Notes: generated by a model not told the origin, from the sequence alone. Numbered from the stretch's first letter, positions 17,653 through 27,513 are shown. The stretch: 64,000 bases of DNA from Massilia sp. Mn16-1_5 (GCF_004798585.1 NZ_PPXQ01000007.1:1-64000), one strand, 5' to 3'. Program-made: numbers and translations.

Positions 17653-18015
17653 ATGGACAAGAAAGAATCGCGTCTGCGTCGCGGACGCCAAACCCGCATC
17701 AAGATCGCGCAGCAAGGCGTGAACCGCCTGTCGGTTCACCGCACCAACCTGCACATCTATGCGAACCTGATCAGCCCGGATGCGAAGGTCCTGGTTTCGG
17801 CTTCGACGCTGGAAGCAGACGTGCGCGCCGAACTGGCCGGTCAAAGCGGCAAGGGCGGCAACGCCGCCGCTGCTGCCCTGGTTGGCAAGCGCGTCGCAGA
17901 GAAAGCACTGAAAGCAGGGATCACCGAAGTCGCATTCGACCGTTCGGGTTTCCGTTACCACGGCCGTGTGAAGGCGCTGGCAGAAGCCGCGCGTGAAGCC
18001 GGTCTGAAGTTCTAA
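17653..18015 (+). CDS. rplR: 50S ribosomal protein L18
   Basis: L18 (120 residues) carries 5S rRNA with L5. It has the basic N-terminus ([12 protein letters not shown]) and the [16 protein letters not shown] ending of the family. Confidence 0.98.
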   Translation: MDKKESRLRRGRQTRIKIAQQGVNRLSVHRTNLHIYANLISPDAKVLVSASTLEADVRAELAGQSGKGGNAAAAALVGKRVAEKALKAGITEVAFDRSGFRYHGRVKALAEAAREAGLKF

Positions 18016-18027
18016 GGAAGAATCGTC

Positions 18028-18546
18028 ATGGCAAAAATGCAAGCGAAAATGGCAAGCGACAAGCCGGATGATGGCATGCGCGAAAAAATGATCGCGATCA
18101 ACCGCGTGACCAAAGTGGTCAAGGGTGGTCGTATCATGGGTTTTGCAGCGCTGACCGTTGTCGGTGACGGCGATGGCCGCATCGGCATGGGTAAAGGCAA
18201 GTCGAAGGAAGTTCCTGTCGGCGTGCAAAAGGCAATGGAAGAAGCCCGCCGCAACCTGATCAAGGTGCCCCTCAAGAACGGTACCCTGCACCACACCGTC
18301 ACCGGTCGTCACGGCGCCTCGCGCGTCATGATGTCGCCAGCCAAGCCTGGTACCGGCGTCATCGCTGGTGGCGCAATGCGCGCTATCTTCGAAGTGATGG
18401 GCGTGACCGACGTGGTCGCCAAGTCGACCGGTTCGTCGAACCCGTACAACCTGGTGCGTGCAACCCTCGACGGTCTGTCGAAGATGAGCACCGCCGCCGA
18501 CATCGCCGCCAAGCGTGGCAAGTCGGTCGAAGACATCCTGGGCTAA
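18028..18546 (+). CDS. rpsE: 30S ribosomal protein S5
   Basis: S5 (172 residues) acts in decoding fidelity and has mRNA-helicase contacts. The double-stranded RNA-binding part ([17 protein letters not shown], then [15 protein letters not shown]) and the ribosomal S5 C-terminal domain are intact. Confidence 0.98.
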   Translation: MAKMQAKMASDKPDDGMREKMIAINRVTKVVKGGRIMGFAALTVVGDGDGRIGMGKGKSKEVPVGVQKAMEEARRNLIKVPLKNGTLHHTVTGRHGASRVMMSPAKPGTGVIAGGAMRAIFEVMGVTDVVAKSTGSSNPYNLVRATLDGLSKMSTAADIAAKRGKSVEDILG

Positions 18547-18556
18547 GGTGAAGACA

Positions 18557-18736
18557 ATGGCAAACACCATCAAAGTACAACTGGTCAAGGGCCTGATCGG
18601 CACCCGTCAAGACCACCGCGCTACCGTGCGTGGTCTGGGTCTGCGCCGCGTCAACTCGGTTTCCGAGCTGCAGGACACCCCGTCGGTGCGTGGCATGATC
18701 AACAAAGTCTCGTACCTCGTTAAAGTAGTCGGGTAA
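18557..18736 (+). CDS. rpmD: 50S ribosomal protein L30
   Basis: L30 (59 residues, as in E. coli) starts at ATG 18557 with an AAGGTG site upstream; a longer in-frame extension would overlap rpsE. The core [19 protein letters not shown] is diagnostic. Confidence 0.96.
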   Translation: MANTIKVQLVKGLIGTRQDHRATVRGLGLRRVNSVSELQDTPSVRGMINKVSYLVKVVG

Positions 18737-18765
18737 GCCTTCGGGCTTACCTAACGGAGAAAACA

Positions 18766-19197
18766 ATGGAATTGAATACCATTCAACCAGCTGACGGCGC
18801 CAAGCACGCGAAGCGTCGCGTCGGCCGCGGTATCGGCTCGGGCCTGGGCAAGACCGCCGGTCGCGGTCACAAGGGTCAGAAATCGCGTTCGGGCGGCTTC
18901 CACAAGGTCGGCTTCGAAGGCGGTCAGATGCCTCTGCAGCGTCGTCTGCCGAAGCGCGGCTTCAAGTCGCTGAACGCTACGTTCAAGGCTGAAGTGCGTC
19001 TGTCGGACCTGAACAACCTGGCCGTCGGCGACGTCGACATCCTGGTGCTCAAGCAAGCAGGCATCCTGCCGGTGGTGGCACGCGACGTGCGCGTCATCCT
19101 GTCGGGCGAGATCACCAAGGCGGTGAACCTCAAGGGCCTGAAGGCGACCGCGGGCGCGAAAGCGGCCATCGAAGCAGCTGGCGGTTCGGTCGCTTAA
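18766..19197 (+). CDS. rplO: 50S ribosomal protein L15
   Basis: L15 (143 residues) is a late 50S assembly protein. The Gly-rich basic N-terminus [19 protein letters not shown] is typical. It lies 28 bases before secY. Confidence 0.98.
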   Translation: MELNTIQPADGAKHAKRRVGRGIGSGLGKTAGRGHKGQKSRSGGFHKVGFEGGQMPLQRRLPKRGFKSLNATFKAEVRLSDLNNLAVGDVDILVLKQAGILPVVARDVRVILSGEITKAVNLKGLKATAGAKAAIEAAGGSVA

Positions 19198-19225
19198 TTG
19201 CGATCCTGCCTGATCGGAGCAAAAA

Positions 19226-20560
19226 TTGGCGACTAATTCACAACTTGGTAAAAGCGCCGCCGCCGGCTTCCCCTGGGGTCGGCTGTGGTTTTTGCTTGGC
19301 GCATTGGTCGTGTACCGCATCGGTGCTCACATCCCGGTTCCCGGGATTGACCCGGTAGCGCTGGCGTCGCTGTTCAAGCAGAACGAAGGCGGCATCCTGG
19401 GCATGTTCAACATGTTCTCGGGTGGTGCCTTGTCCCGCTTTACCGTGTTCGCACTCGGGATCATGCCCTACATTTCGGCTTCGATCATCATGCAGCTGGG
19501 GTCGATCGTTTCGCCGCAGCTCGAAGCGCTGAAGAAGGAAGGCGAAGCAGGGCGCCGCAAGATCACCCAGTACACCCGTTACTTCACGGTGGCACTGGCT
19601 CTGTTCCAGGCGTTCGGCATCGCCGTCGCGCTCGAAGCCCAGCAGGGCCTCGTGATCGACCCGGGCATGGGCTTCCGCTTCGTCACGGTCGTGACCCTCT
19701 TGACCGGCACCATGTTCCTCATGTGGCTGGGCGAGCAGATCACCGAACGTGGCCTCGGCAACGGCATCTCGATCATTATTTTCGCCGGTATCGCAGCCGG
19801 TCTGCCGTCGGCACTGGGTGGCCTGTTCACCCTGGTTTCGAACGGTTCGATCAGCAGCATCGCCGCGATCTTCATCGTCATCCTGGTGGTGGCGGTTACG
19901 TATGCAGTCGTGTTCGTTGAACGCGGGCAGCGCAAGATCCTCGTGAATTACGCCAAGCGCCAGGTCGGCAACAAGGTGTACGGTGGCCAAACCAGCCACC
20001 TGCCCCTGAAGCTGAACATGGCCGGCGTGATTCCACCGATCTTCGCGTCCTCGATCATCCTGTTCCCGGCGACGATCGTCGACTGGTACACGCGAGGCAA
20101 GGACTCCAGCGGCCCGGTCATCGGGTTCCTGAAGGACCTCGCTGCTTCGCTCGGTACCGGTGAGCCGATCCACGCGTTGCTGTATGCGGTGGCGATCATC
20201 TTCTTCTGCTTCTTCTATACCGCGCTGGTGTTCAACAGCAAGGAAACGGCGGACAACTTGAAGAAGAGCGGTGCGTTTGTTCCTGGCATCCGTCCAGGTG
20301 ACCAGACGGCCCGTTACATCGACAAGATCCTGATGCGCCTGACCCTCGCCGGTGCGGTTTACATCACCCTCGTGTGCCTGGTGCCGGAGGCCCTGCAGTC
20401 GTTCTGGAAAGTTCCTTTCTATTTCGGCGGCACGTCGCTCCTGATCATCGTGGTGGTGACGATGGACTTCATGGCACAAGTGCAGAACTACGTCATGTCG
20501 CAGCAATATGAATCGCTGCTGCGCAAGGCGAACTTCAAGGGCGGAATTCCGACGCGATAA
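19226..20560 (+). CDS. secY: Protein translocase channel SecY
   Basis: SecY (444 residues) is the ten-helix inner-membrane channel of the Sec system. The start is TTG at 19226 with GGAG a few bases upstream. Visible family features include the plug/TM2 region ([21 protein letters not shown]), TM5 to TM7 loops ([18 protein letters not shown] stretch [14 protein letters not shown]) and the cytoplasmic loop [14 protein letters not shown]. Its place after rplO in the spc operon is conserved. Confidence 0.98.
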   Translation: MATNSQLGKSAAAGFPWGRLWFLLGALVVYRIGAHIPVPGIDPVALASLFKQNEGGILGMFNMFSGGALSRFTVFALGIMPYISASIIMQLGSIVSPQLEALKKEGEAGRRKITQYTRYFTVALALFQAFGIAVALEAQQGLVIDPGMGFRFVTVVTLLTGTMFLMWLGEQITERGLGNGISIIIFAGIAAGLPSALGGLFTLVSNGSISSIAAIFIVILVVAVTYAVVFVERGQRKILVNYAKRQVGNKVYGGQTSHLPLKLNMAGVIPPIFASSIILFPATIVDWYTRGKDSSGPVIGFLKDLAASLGTGEPIHALLYAVAIIFFCFFYTALVFNSKETADNLKKSGAFVPGIRPGDQTARYIDKILMRLTLAGAVYITLVCLVPEALQSFWKVPFYFGGTSLLIIVVVTMDFMAQVQNYVMSQQYESLLRKANFKGGIPTR

Positions 20561-20580
20561 GCGGGGAGTGAAGAGACCGA

Positions 20581-20799
20581 ATGGCAAAAGACGACGTCAT
20601 CCAAATGCAAGGCGAGATTCTCGAGAATCTCCCAAATGCGACATTTCGCGTAAAGCTGGAAAACGGGCATGTGGTCCTGGGTCATATCTCGGGTAAAATG
20701 CGGATGAACTATATCCGCATTCTCCCGGGAGACAAGGTAACGGTGGAACTCACGCCGTACGACTTGTCCCGGGCGCGCATCGTATTCCGCACCAAGTAA
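20581..20799 (+). CDS. infA: Translation initiation factor IF-1
   Basis: IF-1 (72 residues, the standard length) is a single OB-fold protein that occupies the ribosomal A site during initiation. [20 protein letters not shown] and [19 protein letters not shown] are diagnostic. It lies between secY and rpmJ as in many proteobacteria. Confidence 0.98.
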   Translation: MAKDDVIQMQGEILENLPNATFRVKLENGHVVLGHISGKMRMNYIRILPGDKVTVELTPYDLSRARIVFRTK

Positions 20800-20831
20800 A
20801 AAATATTCAGTAATCTCACCAGGAGTACAAA

Positions 20832-20945
20832 ATGAAAGTTAATGCTTCAGTCAAGCGGATCTGCCGCAACTGCAAGATCATCAAGCGCAAGGGCGTGGTC
20901 CGCGTGATCTGCGTCGAGCCGCGTCACAAGCAGCGTCAAGGTTAA
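20832..20945 (+). CDS. rpmJ: 50S ribosomal protein L36
   Basis: L36 has 37 residues ([15 protein letters not shown] start). Zinc-ribbon ligands C11, C14, C27 and H32 are all present, so this is the zinc-binding paralogue. AGGAG lies six bases before the ATG. It sits between infA and rpsM, its usual place. Confidence 0.97.
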   Translation: MKVNASVKRICRNCKIIKRKGVVRVICVEPRHKQRQG

Positions 20946-20957
20946 GAGGAATAACGA

Positions 20958-21323
20958 ATGGCACGTATTGCAGGGGTTAACATCCCAAATCATCAGCACA
21001 CTGTTATCGGCCTGACGGCGATCTACGGTGTTGGCCGTCCACGTTCGCAGAAGATCTGCGACGCGACTGGTATCGCGACCAACAAGAAGGTCAAGGACCT
21101 GGACGACAACGAACTCGAAAAACTGCGTGACGAAGTTGCGAAGTTTGTCGTGGAAGGCGACCTGCGCCGCGAACTGTCCATGAACATCAAGCGTCTGATG
21201 GACCTGGGCTGCTACCGCGGCATGCGTCACCGTAAGGGCCTGCCAGTGCGCGGCCAGCGTACCCGTACCAATGCACGTACCCGCAAAGGTCCGCGTAAGG
21301 CCGCTCAATCGCTGAAGAAATAA
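20958..21323 (+). CDS. rpsM: 30S ribosomal protein S13
   Basis: S13 (121 residues) contacts tRNA and the 50S subunit from the 30S head. [19 protein letters not shown] and the [20 protein letters not shown] region are conserved. It is the first gene of the alpha-operon part. Confidence 0.98.
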   Translation: MARIAGVNIPNHQHTVIGLTAIYGVGRPRSQKICDATGIATNKKVKDLDDNELEKLRDEVAKFVVEGDLRRELSMNIKRLMDLGCYRGMRHRKGLPVRGQRTRTNARTRKGPRKAAQSLKK

Positions 21324-21335
21324 TAGGAACTGACC

Positions 21336-21740
21336 ATGGCTAAGCAACAAAGCAGCGCAGCAGCAGCGCGCGTTCGCAAGAAAGTCAAGAAGAACGTGGC
21401 TGAGGGCATCGCCCACGTCCACGCTTCGTTCAACAACACCATCATCACGATCACCGACCGTCAGGGCAACGCTCTGTCGTGGGCGACGTCGGGTGGCGCA
21501 GGCTTCAAAGGCTCGCGTAAGTCGACTCCGTTCGCAGCTCAGGTCGCTGCTGAAGCAGCCGGCAAGGTCGCACAGGAAAGCGGCGTGAAGAACCTGGAAG
21601 TGCGCATCAAGGGCCCAGGCCCAGGCCGTGAATCGGCTGTCCGCGCACTGAACAACCTGGGTATCAAGATCACCGAGATCCAGGACGTGACGCCAGTTCC
21701 GCACAACGGCTGCCGTCCTCCAAAGCGTCGTCGTATCTAA
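21336..21740 (+). CDS. rpsK: 30S ribosomal protein S11
   Basis: S11 (134 residues) lines the platform near the mRNA exit. [20 protein letters not shown] and [12 protein letters not shown] at the C-terminus are diagnostic. A hairpin follows and rpsD has a separate leader. Confidence 0.98.
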   Translation: MAKQQSSAAAARVRKKVKKNVAEGIAHVHASFNNTIITITDRQGNALSWATSGGAGFKGSRKSTPFAAQVAAEAAGKVAQESGVKNLEVRIKGPGPGRESAVRALNNLGIKITEIQDVTPVPHNGCRPPKRRRI

Positions 21741-21748
21741 TAACGGCC

Positions 21749-21774
21749 GGGCAGTTCTGCTGCCCAGTTGTTTT
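21749..21774 (+). terminator. Terminator or attenuator after rpsK
   Basis: GGGCAG (21749-21754) pairs with CTGCCC (21760-21765); AGTTGTTTT follows. The stem is short, so termination is probably partial. Confidence 0.5.
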
Positions 21775-21820
21775 CGGTACACCGCTTGAGCAGTAAGCAG
21801 TAGCAAAAGCCGGTGCAGTG

Positions 21821-21839
21821 ACCCGAATTCGGGTATACT
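21821..21839 (+). promoter_or_regulatory. Candidate rpsD promoter -10 with adjoining perfect palindrome
   Basis: The 14-bp perfect palindrome ACCCGAATTCGGGT (21821-21834) shares its last base with a TATACT -10 (21834-21839), and a GC-rich stretch follows as in the other ribosomal promoters. No -35 match is seen, so the palindrome occupies the spacer region where a regulator could act. Confidence 0.45.
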
Positions 21840-21924
21840 GCCCGGCTGTTGTCGCCTCGGGCTCTCGCTCGGGGTTTATTTTTTAGCCACGTCCGCTCGC
21901 TATCGGGTCGGACTAGCGCCTGCC

Positions 21925-21940
21925 GCATCCTCAAGGATGC
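21925..21940 (+). other. Stem-loop in the rpsD leader
   Basis: GCATCC-TCAA-GGATGC forms a tight tetraloop hairpin about 35 bases before the rpsD start. In E. coli S4 regulates the alpha operon by binding leader RNA; this hairpin could belong to such a structure, but I saw no clear match to the known pseudoknot. Confidence 0.35.
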
Positions 21941-21975
21941 CTCTGGGGCGTGATTAATACATTAAAGGATTCAAC

Positions 21976-22599
21976 GTGGCACGTTATATCGGACCAAAAG
22001 CAAAACTGTCGCGCCGTGAAGGCACCGACCTGTTCCTGAAGAGCGCACGCCGCTCGCTCGACTCGAAGTGCAAACTGGACGTCAAGCCAGGCCAGCACGG
22101 CGTCAAGTCGGGTGCGCGCACCTCGGACTACGGCAACCAGCTGCGTGAAAAGCAGAAGGTCAAGCGCATGTACGGCATCCTCGAGCGCCAGTTCCGCCGC
22201 TACTTCGCAGAAGCGTCGCGCCGCAAGGGCAACACCGGCGAAACCCTGCTGAAGCTGCTGGAATCGCGCCTGGACAACGTCGCTTACCGCATGGGCTTCG
22301 GCTCGACCCGCGCTGAAGCGCGTCAGCTGGTGAGCCACAAGGCCTTCACCGTCAACGGTAACGTCGTGAACATCGCTTCGTACGCCGTCAAGACCGGCGA
22401 CGTCATCGCCGTCCGCGAAAAGGCCAAGAAGCAAGTGCGTATCGTCGAAGCGCTGTCGCTGGCTGAACAGATCGGCATGCCGAGCTGGCTGTCGGTCGAC
22501 ACCAAGAAGATGGAAGGCACCTTCCGTTCGTTCCCAGAGCGTAACGAGATCGCCGCCGACGTCAACGAAGCACTGATCGTCGAACTGTACTCGCGTTAA
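21976..22599 (+). CDS. rpsD: 30S ribosomal protein S4
   Basis: S4 (207 residues) starts with GTG at 21976, with AAAGGA upstream. It is a primary 16S rRNA-binding protein and often a translational repressor of its own operon. The N-terminal [19 protein letters not shown] and the S4 RNA-binding domain ([20 protein letters not shown]) are intact. A strong terminator follows directly. Confidence 0.98.
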   Translation: MARYIGPKAKLSRREGTDLFLKSARRSLDSKCKLDVKPGQHGVKSGARTSDYGNQLREKQKVKRMYGILERQFRRYFAEASRRKGNTGETLLKLLESRLDNVAYRMGFGSTRAEARQLVSHKAFTVNGNVVNIASYAVKTGDVIAVREKAKKQVRIVEALSLAEQIGMPSWLSVDTKKMEGTFRSFPERNEIAADVNEALIVELYSR

Positions 22600-22608
22600 T
22601 CGTAAGAC

Positions 22609-22652
22609 AGCAGATTCGCCTACTCGCATGCGAGAGGGCGAATCTGCTTTTT
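22609..22652 (+). terminator. Strong intrinsic terminator between rpsD and rpoA
   Basis: An 11-bp perfect stem (22610-22620 with 22637-22647) is followed at once by TTTTT (22648-22652). It is the clearest terminator in the ribosomal block and implies that rpoA needs its own promoter or regulated read-through. Confidence 0.85.
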
Positions 22653-22728
22653 ACGTTCTGTTTCAAGATTTTAATAAGCCATCAGCCTTATCGGTGTAAC
22701 GAGCCGAGGGTATTGAAAAGGACATTTC

Positions 22729-23706
22729 ATGCAAAATAGTTTGTTGAAGCCACGTATCATCGACGTCGAAGCCCTGGGCGCCGGTCACGCCAAAGTCGTG
22801 ATGGAGCCGTTCGAGCGTGGCTACGGCCACACGCTGGGCAACGCGCTGCGCCGCGTCCTGCTGTCGTCGATGATCGGCTACGCGCCGACCGAAGTCACCA
22901 TCGCCGGCGTCGTGCACGAGTACTCGTCGCTCGACGGCGTGCAGGAAGACGTCGTCGACCTGCTGCTGAACCTGAAAGGTGTCGTGTTCAAGGTGCACAA
23001 CCGTGACTCCGTGACCCTGACCCTGAAAAAGGAAGGCGAAGGCGCCGTCCTGGCATCGGACATCGATCTGCCGCATGACGTGGAACTGATCAACCCGGAT
23101 CACGTGATCGCTCACCTGACCGCCGGTGGCAAGCTGGACATGCAGATCAAGGTCGAAAAAGGCCGTGGTTATGTCCCAGGTAACGTCCGTCGCCTGTCGG
23201 AAGACACCAACAAGACGATCGGCCGCATCATCCTGGACGCATCGTTCTCGCCAGTGCGCCGCGTGTCCTACGCAGTCGAATCGGCTCGCGTCGAACAGCG
23301 TACCGACCTGGACAAGCTGATCATCAACATCGAGACCAACGGCGTCATCACCCCGGAAGAGGCGATTCGCCAGTCGGCTCGCGTGCTGGTTGACCAGCTG
23401 AACGTGTTCGCTGCCCTGGAAGGCACGGAAGCCGCCGCCGAAGCACCATCGCGTGCTCCGCTGGTCGATCCGATCCTGCTGCGTCCGGTGGACGACCTGG
23501 AACTGACCGTCCGTTCGGCAAACTGCCTGAAAGCAGAAAACATCTACTACATCGGCGACCTGATCCAGCGTTCGGAAAACGAACTGCTCAAGACGCCGAA
23601 CCTGGGCCGCAAGTCGCTCAACGAAATCAAGGAAGTCCTTGCTTCGCGCGGCCTGACCTTGGGTATGAAGCTCGAGAACTGGCCGCCAGCTGGTCTGGAG
23701 AAGTAA
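22729..23706 (+). CDS. rpoA: RNA polymerase subunit alpha
   Basis: RpoA (325 residues; 329 in E. coli) assembles RNA polymerase through its N-terminal domain ([18 protein letters not shown]) and contacts UP elements and activators through its C-terminal domain ([34 protein letters not shown]). An AAAAGGA site precedes the ATG. It lies between two intrinsic-terminator hairpins. Confidence 0.98.
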   Translation: MQNSLLKPRIIDVEALGAGHAKVVMEPFERGYGHTLGNALRRVLLSSMIGYAPTEVTIAGVVHEYSSLDGVQEDVVDLLLNLKGVVFKVHNRDSVTLTLKKEGEGAVLASDIDLPHDVELINPDHVIAHLTAGGKLDMQIKVEKGRGYVPGNVRRLSEDTNKTIGRIILDASFSPVRRVSYAVESARVEQRTDLDKLIINIETNGVITPEEAIRQSARVLVDQLNVFAALEGTEAAAEAPSRAPLVDPILLRPVDDLELTVRSANCLKAENIYYIGDLIQRSENELLKTPNLGRKSLNEIKEVLASRGLTLGMKLENWPPAGLEK

Positions 23707-23716
23707 TTCGCAGTAC

Positions 23717-23746
23717 CTGCCCGGACAATGTTGTCCGGGCAGTCTT
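23717..23746 (+). terminator. Hairpin between rpoA and rplQ
   Basis: An 11-bp perfect stem (23717-23727 with 23732-23742) with a 4-nt loop is followed by TCTT. The U-tract is weak, so it may be a partial terminator or processing site. Confidence 0.6.
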
Positions 23747-23827
23747 AAACCTCAATAACCGGTCCGCGGTCATGCTCCGGCATGAACGATCGAAGAACTG
23801 GAATTTATACACTCGAAAGGAAGTACC

Positions 23828-24223
23828 ATGCGTCACCGTCACGGCCTCCGTAAGCTGAACCGTACCTCGTCCCACCGTCTCGCCATGCTGCGCAACATGA
23901 CCGTCTCGCTGCTGCGTCATGAAGCCATCAAAACCACCGTGCCAAAGGCCAAGGAACTGCGTCGCGTCATCGAACCGATCCTGACCCTGGGCAAGACCGA
24001 CACGCTGGCCAACAAGCGCCTGGCATTCGCCCGCCTGCGCGACCGCGAAATGGTGCAGAAGCTGTTCGCTGAACTCGGCCCACGTTACGCCAACCGTAAC
24101 GGCGGCTACCTGCGCATCCTGAAGATGGGTTTCCGCGTGGGCGACAACGCGCCGATGGCGTACGTCGAACTGCTGGACCGTCCGGAAGTGACCTCGGCTG
24201 AAGAAGCTCCGACCGCCGAGTAA
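23828..24223 (+). CDS. rplQ: 50S ribosomal protein L17
   Basis: L17 (131 residues) is at the tunnel exit side of the 50S subunit. [17 protein letters not shown] and [16 protein letters not shown] are diagnostic. AAAGGAAG precedes the ATG. It is the last ribosomal gene of the block. Confidence 0.98.
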   Translation: MRHRHGLRKLNRTSSHRLAMLRNMTVSLLRHEAIKTTVPKAKELRRVIEPILTLGKTDTLANKRLAFARLRDREMVQKLFAELGPRYANRNGGYLRILKMGFRVGDNAPMAYVELLDRPEVTSAEEAPTAE

Positions 24224-24240
24224 ATCGCTTCATGCGAATG

Positions 24241-24271
24241 AAAAAACCAGGCCCTGTGCCTGGTTTTTTTT
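24241..24271 (+). terminator. Intrinsic terminator ending the ribosomal block
   Basis: AAAAAACCAGGC (24241-24252) pairs with GCCTGGTTTTTT (24258-24269) around a 5-nt loop. The A-tract and T-tract make it able to act on both strands. Confidence 0.9.
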
Positions 24272-24328
24272 CGCCTGTCGAGCCGCTGCGTTAACATCGC
24301 AAGCATCCCGATCGTCCAGAGACAAGAA

Positions 24329-24928
24329 ATGAACGCTTTCGAAGAATACGTGCATGACGCCGTAAAGGCGGCGCTCGCACACATCGATACGGCCGAGTTG
24401 GCGGATGTGTACGCCCTGTCGTTCTACCTCCCGCAAGCGGAGCCGCGCGAGCCGCTGCTGCAGGTTGGCTACAACACGCGCTCGCGAGTGCAGGCCTGTA
24501 CTCCGGCCCCAGGCCAGTCCGCTGGCTGGCCGACCGCCTCCGATGCCGGCGAAGCTGCATGGAACTATGCCTTCTGGCTACAGAACGAACTGGTATGGGT
24601 GCCTGAACCGGACAGCGCGGGGCAGGCGATCCTGGAAGAGGTCCTGAAAGGCGAGGGCCTGTGGTACACCGACGAGGAAGCCGACGACGATGAAGACGGT
24701 TGTCTCGCAATCGCCGAGCAGATCGACACCCGCTTCGCCGACATGTGCGCCGCAGCTGCGCGCGCGCTGCATGCGTCGGGTGCGATCGAGGCGATGTTCG
24801 GCCGCGCCATACCGATCATCGTTCACGAGCTCGAGTATCACGACAGGATCGTGAGTCTCACCGAACTGGCCAATCCGCCCGCCCTTGCTGGGCAATTCAC
24901 CGCATGGGTCGGCTCCCTGTACGGCTGA
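24329..24928 (+). CDS. Uncharacterised 199-residue protein (DUF4303-like)
   Basis: This is a soluble acidic protein without a signal peptide or membrane segment. The N-terminal third (ADVYALSFYLPQ, then LLQVGYNTR) followed by W-rich and DE-rich segments (WVPEPDSAGQ, TDEEADDDEDG) and a HELEYHDRIVSLTELANP ending recall DUF4303-type proteins of unknown function; I hold this loosely. It is a single gene between the rplQ terminator and dsbD. Confidence 0.7.
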   Translation: MNAFEEYVHDAVKAALAHIDTAELADVYALSFYLPQAEPREPLLQVGYNTRSRVQACTPAPGQSAGWPTASDAGEAAWNYAFWLQNELVWVPEPDSAGQAILEEVLKGEGLWYTDEEADDDEDGCLAIAEQIDTRFADMCAAAARALHASGAIEAMFGRAIPIIVHELEYHDRIVSLTELANPPALAGQFTAWVGSLYG

Positions 24929-24991
24929 GATTCACCGCGCACGCCCGGCCGGTGTACCATGCTGCTGCGCCGTGTCCCACCAAAGGAAGTC

Positions 24992-26911
24992 ATGTTCATC
25001 GCCCGTTTTCGTGAAGCCCCCAAGCGCCTGCTTGCCGCGCTGACCCTGCTGTTCATCTCGTTCGCCCTGTTTTGCGCGCCAGGCCGCGCCGAGGACTTCC
25101 TCGACCCCGCTGTCGCCTTCAAATTCTCGGCGCGCATGGAGGGCGAGCGTACGGCCGTCGTCACCTACGATATCGCCCCTGGCTACTACATGTACCGCGA
25201 GCGCTTCAAGTTCACGGCGACCGGCGCCCAGCTGGACGAGCCGCAGATCCCGCCAGGCAAGGTCAAGTATGACCAGACCTTCGAGAAGGATGTCGAGACC
25301 TACCACGGCAGCGTCACCATCCGGATTCCCGTCGAGAGCGGCAGCGCTTTCACCCTCAACGCGACCAGCCAGGGCTGCGCCGATGCCGGCCTCTGCTATC
25401 CGCCGCAGGAGCACAGCGCGCGCCTGACCGCTGGCGGCGGCACAGCGCAGCCGTCGATTCCGATTGGGGCCAACGCTGCGCCGCAGTCGTCGATCGCGCT
25501 GTCCTCGGCGCCGCTGAGTGAAGGGCCTGCAAGCGCTTCCACGCCCGGACCCCGAAGCACGCAAGCCGAGTCGGTGCCCGCACCTGCGCCCGCTGAAGAG
25601 GCGCCGGCACCGGCTCCGGGCGTCTCCAGCCCGGCGCCCACCACGACCACCGCGCCTTCGGACATGGCCAGCATCGGTGCCATCCTGCAAGGCGGCCGCC
25701 TGCTCGCCATCGTGCCCGCTTTCGCGTTGCTCGGCCTGGGACTGGCGTTTACCCCCTGCGTCCTGCCGATGGTCCCGATCCTGTCGTCCATCATCGTGGG
25801 TGAGGGCAAGACAAAACGTTCGCGCGGCCTGCTATTGTCGGTCACCTATTCGCTGGGCATGGCGATTGTCTACACGGCCCTGGGCGTCGCCGCCGGCCTG
25901 ATCGGGGAGGGACTCTCCGCCGCGCTGCAGAACCCCTGGGTACTGGGCGCTTTCGCCTTGCTGATCGTAGCGATGGCGATGTCGATGTTCGGCTTTTATC
26001 AGCTGCAGGTGCCAGCCGCGCTGCAGACGAAGCTGGCCAACGCGTCCGGACGCCAGGCTTCAGGAAAGCTGGCCGGCGTGTTCGCGATGGGGGCGATCTC
26101 GGCCCTGATCGTCGGCCCCTGCGTGGCGGCACCCCTGGCCGGCGCCCTGGTCTACATCAGCCAGACGCGCGACGTGCTGGTCGGCGGGGCAGCGCTGTTC
26201 TCGATGGCGATCGGCATGAGCATCCCGCTGCTGCTGGTCGGGGTCTCGGCCGGTTCGCTGCTGCCGCGCGCGGGCGCCTGGATGGAATCCGTGAAACGCT
26301 TTTTTGGCGTGCTCATGCTGGGCATGGCCTTGTGGCTGGTCTCGCCCGTGCTGCCGGCACTGGTGCAGATGATCCTGTGGGCGGCGCTCCTGCTCGGCTA
26401 CGGCGCCTGGCTGTTGAGCCGGCGCGGACACTGGGCGGCGATCGCGTTCGGTGCAGCCTTCGGCATCCTCGGCGCGCTGCAGCTGGTAGGACTTGCCACC
26501 GGCGGCCGCGACCCATTGGCGCCGCTGGCGCACCTGACCGGTACGCCGAAGCATGCGCTCCAGTTCCAGCGCGTGAAAACCGTCGCCGAGCTCGACGCCG
26601 TACTCGCCGCCAACCGCGGCAAGACGGCCATGCTCGACTTCTATGCCGACTGGTGCGTCTCGTGCAAGGAAATGGAAAAGCTGACCTTCGTCGAGCCGGC
26701 CGTGCAGGCGAAACTCGCGAACACGCTGCTGTTGCAAGTCGACGTCACCGCCAACGATGCGGCCGACAAAGCGATGCTGAAGCGTTTCGGATTGTTTGGC
26801 CCGCCCGGCATCATCCTGTTCGGCAAGGACGGGACCGAGATTCCCGACAGCCGCGTGATCGGCTACCAGAGCGCCAACAAATTCCTCGGGTCGCTGCAAA
26901 AGCTCGATTAG
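24992..26911 (+). CDS. dsbD: Thiol:disulfide interchange protein DsbD
   Basis: DsbD (639 residues) passes electrons from cytoplasmic thioredoxin across the inner membrane to periplasmic thiol reductases, and supports cytochrome c maturation. A signal peptide (LLAALTLLFISFALFCAPGRA) leads into the periplasmic alpha domain with its Cys pair in QGCADAGLCYPP. After a long Pro/Ala linker comes the eight-helix membrane domain with FTPCVLPMVPI and GPCVAAPLAGA Cys residues. The C-terminal thioredoxin-like domain has DFYADWCVSCKEM. ATG 24992 with AAGGAAG upstream is preferred over 24959. All six redox cysteines are present. Confidence 0.96.
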   Translation: MFIARFREAPKRLLAALTLLFISFALFCAPGRAEDFLDPAVAFKFSARMEGERTAVVTYDIAPGYYMYRERFKFTATGAQLDEPQIPPGKVKYDQTFEKDVETYHGSVTIRIPVESGSAFTLNATSQGCADAGLCYPPQEHSARLTAGGGTAQPSIPIGANAAPQSSIALSSAPLSEGPASASTPGPRSTQAESVPAPAPAEEAPAPAPGVSSPAPTTTTAPSDMASIGAILQGGRLLAIVPAFALLGLGLAFTPCVLPMVPILSSIIVGEGKTKRSRGLLLSVTYSLGMAIVYTALGVAAGLIGEGLSAALQNPWVLGAFALLIVAMAMSMFGFYQLQVPAALQTKLANASGRQASGKLAGVFAMGAISALIVGPCVAAPLAGALVYISQTRDVLVGGAALFSMAIGMSIPLLLVGVSAGSLLPRAGAWMESVKRFFGVLMLGMALWLVSPVLPALVQMILWAALLLGYGAWLLSRRGHWAAIAFGAAFGILGALQLVGLATGGRDPLAPLAHLTGTPKHALQFQRVKTVAELDAVLAANRGKTAMLDFYADWCVSCKEMEKLTFVEPAVQAKLANTLLLQVDVTANDAADKAMLKRFGLFGPPGIILFGKDGTEIPDSRVIGYQSANKFLGSLQKLD

Positions 26912-26940
26912 CCGGGGGCGTCCAACGTACAAATGCAAAA

Positions 26941-26974
26941 AAGGGATGCCGATGGCATCCCTTGTCGTTTTATT
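26941..26974. terminator. Bidirectional terminator between dsbD and the Spy-like gene
   Basis: AAGGGATGCC-GAT-GGCATCCCTT (26941-26963) is flanked by A-rich sequence on the left and GTCGTTTTATT on the right, so it can stop both convergent transcripts. Confidence 0.75.
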
Positions 26975-26985
26975 ACCTAAACAGT

Positions 26986-27513
26986 TTAGCTCTGCACTGC
27001 CGCGCCGCGCTCGCCATGATGGCCGCCATGGCCACGGTGACCGCGGTGCTTGCCGCCGAAGCGCATCGCTTTGCTATCGAGCACCTGCTTCTGTTCCGGC
27101 GTCAGCACGGCGTACAGGTTGTTCAGGGCGGCCAGGCGCGCCTCCATGCGGGCGGTGCGCTGCTTCTGGCGCTCGATGTGCTGCTGCAGGCGCTGCGGCG
27201 CGGGCAGGGCGGCCAGCTGGGCACGGTCGCCTTGTGCACGTGCGTGCTGGCCGGCGGCTGGCTTGCCCGCAGCCAGGAAGGCGGCGAAGGCCGGTTCCTG
27301 CTGCGGCGTGATCTTCAGCTCGGCGCGCAGCTTGGCGGCGCGCTCGGCCTGGCGCTCGGCGCGCTTGGCCTTGAAGGCGGCGCGCTGTTCGGCGCTGACG
27401 GCGTGGCCATGGCGGCCTGGCTCCGGTTGTGCCGGTGCGGTCTGGGCGGCGGCGGCGCCGGCGATGCCGAAAGCGGTCAGGGCGATCAAGACATTTTTGT
27501 GAAAGGTGTTCAT
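26986..27513 (-). CDS. Spy/CpxP-like periplasmic protein
   Basis: The 175-residue protein starts at ATG 27513 with AAGGA upstream. A signal peptide (VLIALTAFGIAGAAAAQT) is followed by an Arg/Lys/Glu/Ala-rich helical region with LTPEQKQVL near the C-terminus, the LTxxQ motif of Spy/CpxP chaperone-like proteins, and a related ITPQQEPAF earlier. A His/Gly-rich tail (KHRGHRGHGGHHGERG) could bind metal. It is divergent from an OmpR-type regulator, as cpxP is from cpxRA in enterobacteria, so it is probably a target or modulator of that system (inference). Confidence 0.82.
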   Translation of the reverse strand: MNTFHKNVLIALTAFGIAGAAAAQTAPAQPEPGRHGHAVSAEQRAAFKAKRAERQAERAAKLRAELKITPQQEPAFAAFLAAGKPAAGQHARAQGDRAQLAALPAPQRLQQHIERQKQRTARMEARLAALNNLYAVLTPEQKQVLDSKAMRFGGKHRGHRGHGGHHGERGAAVQS

